64,000 nt of DNA from Hymenobacter terrestris (GTDB lineage: Bacteria; Bacteroidota; Bacteroidia; Cytophagales; Hymenobacteraceae): the NCBI RefSeq assembly GCF_013377905.1, contig NZ_JABKAV010000003.1, forward strand, positions 78,390 to 142,389, read 5' to 3'. Under the pieces are notes generated by a model, which was given only the letters and a program-made list of their open reading frames with translations, ran no database searches and had not been told where the DNA came from. The position numbers were made by a program, and so were the translations under genes. Of this stretch, positions 57,968-64,000 are shown one piece after another (the first letter of the stretch is position 1; each line of letters begins with the position of its first letter).

Positions 57968-58013
57968 AAACAAACAAGGCCCGCTTACAGAAGTAAGCGG
58001 GCCTTGTTTGTTT
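57968..58013. terminator. Perfect palindrome in a 359-base gap
   Basis: AAACAAACAAGGCCCGCTTAC and its exact 21-base complement flank an AGAA loop. The right arm ends CTTGTTTGTTT, so it can act as a terminator on the plus strand; the left arm offers the same on the minus strand. The rest of the gap 57763-58121 contains a TGGGCAGC/GCTGCCCA pair (about 57814-57853) and the dyad at 58027-58106, but no gene. Confidence 0.7.
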
Positions 58014-58026
58014 GGCTCCAGTATAA

Positions 58027-58106
58027 GCGCATAAATCAGCTGTGGCCCGAAGCTACTGCGTGCCTGTGGACCAGCACTGAAATAGCCTGAGAAACAGCTG
58101 ATGCGC
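58027..58106. other. Dyad downstream of the small secreted-protein gene
   Basis: GCGCAT..TCAGCTGT (58027-58043) faces ACAGCTGA.TGCGC (58094-58106), with a bulge. It lies just past the stop of the minus-strand gene at 58122 and may stabilise or end its mRNA. Confidence 0.5.
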
Positions 58107-58121
58107 CCGTAAAGGAGGGGA

Positions 58122-58340
58122 TTACTGGCTGCTGCCTGGCTGCAGGCCAAGCGCGGATTTTGGCCGAGCGGCCGTGCTGGCCGAAGCATTCTGCGCGCTG
58201 TTTTCTGGCTTCAGGCTGGCAATACTGGCCGTAGGGGCGGGCTTGTTTGGAGCGGTTGGGGCTGACTTGCTGGTGCCGGATTTTGCAGGTCCGGTAATGA
58301 TGGCAATAGCGAGCAATGCAGGGAAAACAAGAACTTTCAT
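58122..58340 (-). CDS. Small secreted Ser/Ala/Pro-rich protein
   Basis: A 72-residue protein: MKVLVFPALLAIAIITGPA (signal-peptide-like) followed by a low-complexity tail of Ser, Ala, Pro, Thr and Lys (KSGTSKSAPTAPNKPAPTAS). No domain. The codon pattern and signal peptide favour a real gene, but the tail is uninformative. Confidence 0.5.
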   Translation of the reverse strand: MKVLVFPALLAIAIITGPAKSGTSKSAPTAPNKPAPTASIASLKPENSAQNASASTAARPKSALGLQPGSSQ

Positions 58341-58536
58341 AGGGCAGGAAGAAGAATAGAAGCCTCAAACTAGGGAAATATCTCCATCCTAACAAATATC
58401 TGTTGATATGAATTTTATAAATAGGTGAGTACTCACTCATATGATTAACGCATGCACAGGTCATTTCTCTTGCTGATTTTGCATTTGAATGCCCGGATTG
58501 CTGCCTAGTCTGTAGTTCTGGCTTCCGTAAAAATGA

Positions 58537-58567
58537 AGGGCCGGCTACTTTGAGGTAGTCGGCCCTT
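58537..58567 (-). terminator. Terminator of uvrA
   Basis: AAGGGCCGGCTAC and GTAGTCGGCCCTT pair (one G-T) around a six-base loop; on the minus strand CTTCATTTTTACGG supplies the T-run. Confidence 0.8.
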
Positions 58568-58590
58568 ATGCTCAAAAAAGAGGAGTTCCC

Positions 58591-61500
58591 TTATGCTTCC
58601 TCGTATTTACTCGTGCGTAACTCCTCGGCCAGAAAACGGGCCGTGTGGCCCTTGCCAGCCTTGGCAACGGCCTCGGGCGTGCCTTGGGCCACAATGTGGC
58701 CGCCGGCCCCACCACCCTCAGGGCCAATGTCAATGAGGTAGTCAGCCACCTTAATCAGGTCGAGGTTGTGCTCGATGATGAGGACGGTGTTGCCCTTGTC
58801 GGCGAGTTTGTGCAGGACTACGGCCAAGTGGTTGATATCCTCGAAGTGCAGACCGGTAGTGGGTTCGTCGAGGATGTAGAATGTTTTGCCGGTATCCTTC
58901 TTGCTGAGTTCGGTGGCCAGCTTCACGCGCTGGGCCTCACCGCCCGAAAGTGTGGTGGCCTGCTGGCCCAGCGTAAGGTAACCCAGGCCCACTTCGTGCA
59001 GGGTCTGGATTTTGCGCAGGATACGGGGCTGGAACTCGAAGAACTCCACCGCTTTTTCCACCGTCATATCGAGCACGTCGGTGATGGATTTGCCTTTGAA
59101 GCGTACTTCCAGCGTTTCGCGGTTGTAGCGGCGGCCTTTGCAGGTTTCGCAGGGCACATGCACATCGGGCAGGAAGTTCATTTCGATGGTGCGGATGCCG
59201 GCCCCCTCGCAGGTTTCGCAGCGCCCACCACGCACGTTGAACGAAAAGCGGCCCGGCCCGTAGCCCCGGATTTTCGATTCGGGCAGGTTGGCGAACAGTT
59301 GGCGGATTTCGGTGAACACGCCGGTGTACGTAGCCGGGTTTGAGCGGGGTGTGCGGCCAATCGGCGACTGGTCCACCTCAATCACCTTGTCGATAAACTC
59401 CAGCCCCTCAATCTTATCGTAGGCCAGCGGCTCACGCTTGGCTTTAAAGAAATGCTGATTGAGGATGGGGTACAGCGTGTCATGAATCAGGCTGGACTTG
59501 CCCGAACCCGATACGCCCGTGACGGCCACCAGCTTGCCCAATGGGAACTTAGCGGTGACGTTTTTGAGGTTGTGCCCTTTCGCGCCGCGCAGCACGAGCT
59601 CGTTGCCTTCGCCCTTGCGCTTCTTCTTGCGCAGCTCGATGTGCTTGGCTCCGCTCAGGTATTGCGATGTGAGCGAGCCGGAGCTGAAGATTTCGGTGGG
59701 CGTACCCTGGGCCACAATGTGGCCGCCGTGGATGCCCGCACCGGGGCCGATGTCGAGCACGTGGTCGGCGTGCATAATCATGTCCTTGTCGTGCTCCACC
59801 ACAATCACCGAGTTGCCTAGGTCGCGCAGGTGTTGCAGGGCCTTGATGAGCCGCTCGTTGTCGCGCTGGTGCAGGCCGATGCTGGGCTCGTCCATTATGT
59901 AGAGCACGCCCACGAGTTGGGTGCCAATTTGAGTGGCCAGCCGGATGCGCTGACTTTCGCCGCCGCTGAGCGTGCGTACCGAGCGGTGCAGGTTCAGGTA
60001 ATCAAGGCCAACTTCGAGTAGGAAGCCGATGCGCTTGCGGATTTCCTTGAGCAGCTCGCGGGCAATCAGGTTTTGCCGCTCCGAAAGGCGGTCTTCCAAG
60101 CCCACAAACCAGTCGGCCAAATCGTTGAGGTCCATTACCGAAAGCTCGCCGATGTGCTTGCCGTCGATTTTGAAGTGCAAGCTCTCCTTTTTGAGGCGAT
60201 ATCCGCGGCACTCGGGGCACTCCTGGGCCTGGGTGTACTGCTGAATCCACTCGCGGATGTTGTCCGATTCGGAATCCATCTGGCGGCGCAGAAACGGGAT
60301 GATGCCCTCGAACGGCTCGGCGTAGCCGGGCTGCTTGGAGTCGTCGGCTTCTTCCTCGGTAATACCGTAGAGCAGGTGCTGAAGCAGATCGGGGGCCAGC
60401 TTGTGCAGGGGTGTGCTGAGGCTGGCCTTGTTGCGCTTGAGCAGCTGGCCCAGCTGCTGGAAAATCCAGATGTCGCGGTAGTCGCCCAGGGGCGCAATGC
60501 CGCCACGGCTGATGCTCAGCTTGAGGTCGGGCATGACCGTTTCCTCGGTTATTTCCTGCACCTGGCCGAGGCCGTTGCAGGTGGGGCAGGCGCCGTAGGG
60601 CGAGTTGAAGCTGAACGTGTTGGGCGCCGGGTCGTCGTAGGCAATGCCGGTGGCCGGGTCCATCAGGAAGCGCGAGAAGAACTGGGTGTTGTCCTTCTTT
60701 TTGCTGTCGGGGTCGAGTACGAGCATGGTGCCCTTGCCCTGGGTGAGGGCGTTTTGCACTGAGCCCGAGAGCCGGAAACGGTCGTCCTCCTTCACCACGA
60801 GCCGGTCAATCACGATTTCGATGTCGTGGATTTTGTAGCGGTCGACCTGCATTTTGGGCGTCAGGTCGAGCAGCTCGCCATCCACCCGCACCTTGGTAAA
60901 GCCCAGCTTGGCCACCTGCTGAAACAGCTCGCGGTAGTGCCCCTTACGGCCCTTCACCACCGGGGCCAGTACCACTAGCTTGCGGCCGTCATACTCGCCC
61001 AGGATGTAGTTGATAATCTGGTCGTCGCTCTGCCGAATCATCTTCTGGCCCGTGGCGTAGCTGAACGCCTCGGCCGTACGGGCATAAAACAGGCGCAGGA
61101 AGTCGTATATCTCGGTGATGGTGCCCACCGTGGAGCGCGGATTACGCGAGGTGGTTTTCTGCTCGATGCTGATAACCGGCGACAGACCCTCGATTTTATC
61201 CACGTCGGGCCGCTCCAGCCCGCCCATAAACGAGCGGGCGTAGGCCGAAAACGTTTCCATATAGCGGCGCTGGCCCTCGGCGTAAATCGTATCGAACGCC
61301 AACGACGACTTGCCTGAGCCCGAAATGCCGGTAAATACCACCAGCCGCCCCCTTGGTATCTGCACCGACACGTTCTTGAGGTTGTGCTCGCGGGCCCCGT
61401 ACACCTCAATATAAGGCGCTTCCAGATCGGCCGGCCCGAGCAGCTGGCCGCCAATGGGGACGCGGTTTTCCACAATGGTTTCACTCACCACTTCACTCCG

Positions 61501-61755
61501 TGGTACAGCCTGCACGGCAGCCGTGCTGTGGTGGCCGTTGCCATCGGCCACAGCGGCCGCTACCGAAACAGCTTCGGCGCTGGGCGGACTGGCTTTGGTG
61601 GCCTTGCCCGCACGGGCGGGGCGGGCACTTTTAGCAGGCGCAGGCGAGGCCGTATTTTCAGCTTTTGAAGCCGGCTTGGCAGCCCGGCCAGCTTTAGCAG
61701 CCGGGGCAGTTTTGGTGACGGAAGAAGTGGAAGCGGCAGTTGTTTTTTTGGCCAT
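58591..61755 (-). CDS. uvrA: UvrA excinuclease subunit with long basic N-terminal extension
   Basis: DNA-damage-recognition ATPase of nucleotide excision repair, 1054 residues. Two ABC modules are present: GISGSGKSS and [21 protein letters not shown] and [12 protein letters not shown]. The last zinc module [21 protein letters not shown] is complete. In the first zinc module only ACPTCNGLG remains; the preceding CxxC is replaced in [10 protein letters not shown] ~115-residue Ala/Lys/Pro/Ser-rich extension precedes [13 protein letters not shown], where E. coli UvrA begins. The ATG at 61755 is supported by the promoter box at 61780; the earlier ATG at 61782 overlaps that box. Confidence 0.96.
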   Translation of the reverse strand: MAKKTTAASTSSVTKTAPAAKAGRAAKPASKAENTASPAPAKSARPARAGKATKASPPSAEAVSVAAAVADGNGHHSTAAVQAVPRSEVVSETIVENRVPIGGQLLGPADLEAPYIEVYGAREHNLKNVSVQIPRGRLVVFTGISGSGKSSLAFDTIYAEGQRRYMETFSAYARSFMGGLERPDVDKIEGLSPVISIEQKTTSRNPRSTVGTITEIYDFLRLFYARTAEAFSYATGQKMIRQSDDQIINYILGEYDGRKLVVLAPVVKGRKGHYRELFQQVAKLGFTKVRVDGELLDLTPKMQVDRYKIHDIEIVIDRLVVKEDDRFRLSGSVQNALTQGKGTMLVLDPDSKKKDNTQFFSRFLMDPATGIAYDDPAPNTFSFNSPYGACPTCNGLGQVQEITEETVMPDLKLSISRGGIAPLGDYRDIWIFQQLGQLLKRNKASLSTPLHKLAPDLLQHLLYGITEEEADDSKQPGYAEPFEGIIPFLRRQMDSESDNIREWIQQYTQAQECPECRGYRLKKESLHFKIDGKHIGELSVMDLNDLADWFVGLEDRLSERQNLIARELLKEIRKRIGFLLEVGLDYLNLHRSVRTLSGGESQRIRLATQIGTQLVGVLYIMDEPSIGLHQRDNERLIKALQHLRDLGNSVIVVEHDKDMIMHADHVLDIGPGAGIHGGHIVAQGTPTEIFSSGSLTSQYLSGAKHIELRKKKRKGEGNELVLRGAKGHNLKNVTAKFPLGKLVAVTGVSGSGKSSLIHDTLYPILNQHFFKAKREPLAYDKIEGLEFIDKVIEVDQSPIGRTPRSNPATYTGVFTEIRQLFANLPESKIRGYGPGRFSFNVRGGRCETCEGAGIRTIEMNFLPDVHVPCETCKGRRYNRETLEVRFKGKSITDVLDMTVEKAVEFFEFQPRILRKIQTLHEVGLGYLTLGQQATTLSGGEAQRVKLATELSKKDTGKTFYILDEPTTGLHFEDINHLAVVLHKLADKGNTVLIIEHNLDLIKVADYLIDIGPEGGGAGGHIVAQGTPEAVAKAGKGHTARFLAEELRTSKYEEA

Positions 61756-61779
61756 GCGGCAGCGAAGCGGATAAGTCTG

Positions 61780-61787
61780 CAAAGGTA
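61780..61787 (-). promoter_or_regulatory. -7 promoter box for uvrA
   Basis: The minus strand reads TACCTTTG, an exact match, 25 bases upstream of the ATG at 61755. No LexA-like operator was recognised around it. Confidence 0.6.
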
Positions 61788-62057
61788 CGGGAAACGGGCC
61801 CCGATGGCTAATGCGAATAGCTTTTCAGTCAGGCCGTTTCGTCGATAGGCCCGCCAAAGGCAGCCCGTCGGGTAGGGCACAACAGCCGAAGCCGCCCGTT
61901 TGTGCCCGATCGCCTGAACTTCCCGTATGCAATTGCGCCAGTGCGGACGTATTACTCGATGCAGCACATGCTGTGCGTCGTTCGGAACGTCACCTGCTAC
62001 TCGGGCAAAAGGCGCGGATAGCCCGTGGCGGCCGGCCCAGTCTACGGCTGGTACAGA

Positions 62058-62149
62058 GTTGGTTTCATTTTTGCCAACTGGCCCAACCGGGTACCGGCAG
62101 CAGTGCTGGCAACTCAGAATATGCTGCTTGCTGGCAGCATTTTGTTTTT
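62058..62149 (+). promoter_or_regulatory. Structured leader with terminator-like hairpin
   Basis: Upstream of the small secreted-protein gene three possible stems follow each other: GTTGG/CCAAC (about 62058-62079), an element around GGCAGCAGTGCTGGC (62096-62110), and ATGCTGC/GCAGCAT (62121-62140) ending in TTTTGTTTTT. The last is terminator-like and ends 19 bases before the ATG. GCAGCA in the second element can also pair with TGCTGC of the third, which would disrupt the terminator. No gene is visible in the rest of the 61788-62168 gap. Confidence 0.45.
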
Positions 62150-62168
62150 CTTCTCTTAATCAATACCC

Positions 62169-62651
62169 ATGCACTCTTCTTCCAAATTCCTGCTAGCGGC
62201 TGTGCTGACGGCTTCTTTGGCTGCGTTCAGCCTGCCAGGTCAAGCCCAGGTTATTGTTAACGTGAACCCGCCCAGCTGGGGACCAGCCGTGCCGGCGGGC
62301 ACCCAGTACTACTACATTCCGGAAGTAGGCGGGTACTACGATTTGCGCGACCAGCAGTATGTTGTTCGGCGGGATGGTAAGTGGAAGAAGCTGAAAACCG
62401 TGAATGGTTACGCCACCAATTCATTTCACCCGGTAGCTATCAACTATGTGGGCGCTCAACCTTGGGTACTTATCCAGGAGCATCGGGTAAAATATCCTAA
62501 GAAGGGCCACCCGCACGGCATGCCGCCCGGCCAGGCAAAAAAGGCCCGTGCTGTATATGTAGTGCCAGCCGGCGCGCCAGTTTATGTGGAGCAAGGCAAA
62601 GGCAACAAGGGCAATTATAAGGGCAAGGGGCAAGGCAAGGGCAAGCACTAG
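62169..62651 (+). CDS. Secreted protein with Gly/Lys-rich tail
   Basis: A 160-residue protein: signal peptide MHSSSKFLLAAVLTASLAAF to about GQA-QV, then a globular part VNVNPPSWGPAVPAGTQYYY, IPEVGGYYDLRDQQYVVRRD, GKWKKLKTVNGY, of a type found in many Bacteroidota as uncharacterised exported proteins. It ends with a Lys/Gly/Gln-rich tail (QGKGNKGNYKGKGQGKGKH). Function unknown. It may be attenuator-controlled (see the leader hairpins) and is followed by an exceptionally long terminator. Confidence 0.8.
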   Translation: MHSSSKFLLAAVLTASLAAFSLPGQAQVIVNVNPPSWGPAVPAGTQYYYIPEVGGYYDLRDQQYVVRRDGKWKKLKTVNGYATNSFHPVAINYVGAQPWVLIQEHRVKYPKKGHPHGMPPGQAKKARAVYVVPAGAPVYVEQGKGNKGNYKGKGQGKGKH

Positions 62652-62663
62652 CTTTCCGCATTT

Positions 62664-62721
62664 GCTTAAAGCGCAATGATCCGGCTTCTCTGAGGAGAGG
62701 CCGGATCATTGCGCTTTAAGC
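62664..62721. terminator. 27-bp hairpin terminator
   Basis: GCTTAAAGCGCAATGATCCGGC pairs perfectly with its complement ending at 62721, and TTCTC/GAGAG extends the stem (one G-T) around a TGAG loop. AGGTTTTTC follows on the plus strand. It separates convergent genes. Confidence 0.85.
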
Positions 62722-62755
62722 AGGTTTTTCAGAGAAATATGAGTTGCCTGAAACT

Positions 62756-64000
62756 TCAGCGCGCCAGCAGCTTTGCCCACTTTGTTTTGCGGCGGGCGGC
62801 GGTGGGCGTGGGCATCTGGTCGCGGCGCAGTAGTTCCATAATTACCAGCATGTCATCGTCGCGACCCATAGCGGCGGCGGCTACTAGGCGGTTGCGGTGG
62901 GCGTAAAGGGCCAGAAAATCGTGGCGGCGCACATCGCCGTGGAAGATGATTTCATCCCATTCTTCGGCATGGCCGGCGTAACGCAGGCTCTTGCCATATT
63001 GCTGGGTCCAGAAGAAGGGTACCTCGGAAAAAGCTGTTTCCTGGCCCAACATGTTGCGGGCGGCGCAGGCCCCGTGCTGCTGAGCCAGCCGCCAGTGCTC
63101 GATGCGGTGCTGGCCCAGCCCGGCCGCCAGCGGGAAGAAAGCCACGTCGCCGGCTACGTACACATGCTCGGCTGCTTGTAGGTGTGCATCTACGCGCAGG
63201 CCACCATCTTTTTCCAGCTCGAAGGCCTCGTCTAGAAACCCGGTAGCCGGCCGCACCCCCACGCCCAGCACCACCAGATCGGCGGGCAGGCGCTGGCCCG
63301 AAGCCAGCCGCACGGCCGTCACGCGGCCGTTTTCGCCCTCCAGGGCTTCGACTTCCACCTCGGCCTTAAATTGCACGCCGTGGCGGCGGTGCAGGTTGCG
63401 AAACATGGCCCCGATTTTTGGTCCCAGCACTTTTTCGAAGGGCTCCTTTCCGCGGGCAACTACGGTGATGCGTCGCTCCTTATTGGGCTGCTTCTCGTTT
63501 TCGGCGGCCAGGCTGGCGGCGACTTCCATACCAATAAAGCTGCTGCCAATGATGACTACGTGTCGGGCTCCGGCGGCAGCCTCCCGAATGGCCTCGGCAT
63601 CCTGGGCCGTGCGTAGGGGCAGCACGCCGGCCAGCTCGTGGCCGGGCAGCTGGGGCAGGGTGTTGGGCTGGCTGCCGGGGGCTAGCAGCAACTTGTCGTA
63701 GTGCAACGGGTCGTGGTCCTCCAGCTTCAGCTGGCGCTTCTTAAGGTTCAGGCCGGTGGCGCGGGTGTTGGTCAGCACTTCTATGCGGTGCTGCTGGTAG
63801 AAGCTGGGCTGGCGCAATGGTAGGGTCTTTTTATCGGCCTTGCCTGCCAGAAAGCCCTTACTGAGCTTGGTGCGGTCGTAGGGAGCGGCTGGGTCGGCAC
63901 CAACCAGCACTAAGCGGCCGCCGAAGCCCTCGGCACGCAGCGTTTGGGCGGTAAACTGCCCGGCGGCTCCACCACCCACAATCACGAAGGTGCGCTCATC
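62756..64000 (-). CDS. FAD-dependent pyridine-nucleotide oxidoreductase, C-terminal part
   Basis: The gene enters from beyond the right edge; the frame begins DERTFVIVGGGAAGQFTA, so the dinucleotide motif is inside the window but the N-terminus is missing. A second Rossmann fold is HVVIIGSSFIGMEVAASLAA, and GGLRVDAHLQAAEHVYVAGD is the FAD-binding segment before the C-terminal reductase domain. The pattern is of rubredoxin/ferredoxin reductases and AIFM3-like proteins, which often carry an N-terminal Rieske domain that would lie outside the window. The final 100 residues are the dimerisation domain. It ends at 62756. Confidence 0.88.
   Translation of the reverse strand, partial: DERTFVIVGGGAAGQFTAQTLRAEGFGGRLVLVGADPAAPYDRTKLSKGFLAGKADKKTLPLRQPSFYQQHRIEVLTNTRATGLNLKKRQLKLEDHDPLHYDKLLLAPGSQPNTLPQLPGHELAGVLPLRTAQDAEAIREAAAGARHVVIIGSSFIGMEVAASLAAENEKQPNKERRITVVARGKEPFEKVLGPKIGAMFRNLHRRHGVQFKAEVEVEALEGENGRVTAVRLASGQRLPADLVVLGVGVRPATGFLDEAFELEKDGGLRVDAHLQAAEHVYVAGDVAFFPLAAGLGQHRIEHWRLAQQHGACAARNMLGQETAFSEVPFFWTQQYGKSLRYAGHAEEWDEIIFHGDVRRHDFLALYAHRNRLVAAAAMGRDDDMLVIMELLRRDQMPTPTAARRKTKWAKLLAR

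Overview
The window (about 60-65% GC by eye) reads as a chromosomal segment of a Bacteroidota bacterium of the order Cytophagales, most like Hymenobacter. Four observations support this. Many genes are preceded by the Bacteroidota sigma -7 box TAnnTTTG and lack Shine-Dalgarno sequences. Several families are typical of the phylum (DUF4175, DUF6427, DUF6799, DUF2795, EttA, the short aminoacyl-tRNA-protein transferase). There is a carotenoid lycopene cyclase, and small lipoproteins are abundant. I see no prophage, insertion sequence, CRISPR array, rRNA or tRNA gene. Both ends cut a gene: mnmG at the left and an FAD-dependent pyridine-nucleotide oxidoreductase at the right.

Layout. 1-6425: a minus-strand run of DUF4175 coiled-coil protein, RsbW-like ATPase, ybeY, aminoacyl-tRNA-protein transferase and mnmG. 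6.7-14 kb: PAP2-like membrane protein, gcvP, a gene relic, a BamA/TamA-type barrel and a LYS1-type dehydrogenase. 14-19 kb: DUF1206, a DprA/SLOG-like protein, a BLUF photoreceptor, CsbD and three paralogous secreted proteins, which together look like a stress or envelope accessory cluster. 19-28.6 kb: mostly uncharacterised and lineage-specific genes (helical-repeat protein, lipoproteins, DUF6799, a NERD-like/coiled-coil/WG-repeat membrane protein, a zinc-site protein with a decayed HNH look, a 3D-domain protein, a royal-jelly-type lipoprotein). 28.7-36 kb: homogentisate dioxygenase, transglutaminase-like protein, S41 protease, ruvX-def and DUF6427. 36-44 kb: rbfA, methyltransferase, LolC/E-type permease, SNF2 helicase, small barrel, zinc-ribbon protein and amidase. 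44.5-55.7 kb: ettA, DUF349, DUF2795, orphan ABC ATPase, crtY, LOG protein, MacB-type permease, queA, ispD and an enoyl-CoA hydratase. 55.8-64 kb: lipoproteins, uvrA with a long basic N-terminal extension, a small secreted protein behind a structured leader, and the oxidoreductase.

Translation and RNA maintenance recur through the window (mnmG, ybeY, rbfA, ettA, queA, def, ruvX). DNA repair is represented by uvrA and a Swi2/Snf2 helicase, and isoprenoid/carotenoid synthesis by ispD and crtY. The most distinctive signals are not in the enzymes. They are families of intergenic inverted repeats with GTCAT/ATGAC ends whose arms differ between copies but remain self-complementary, nested dyads that overlap a stop codon (7378-7573) and a start codon (48187-48280), and promoter boxes that move several start codons downstream of the longest possible ORF. 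No complete new multi-gene system could be demonstrated. The best candidates for follow-up are the repeat family, the modular tandem paralogs at 16766-19070, the NERD-like/WG protein and the leader upstream of 62169.
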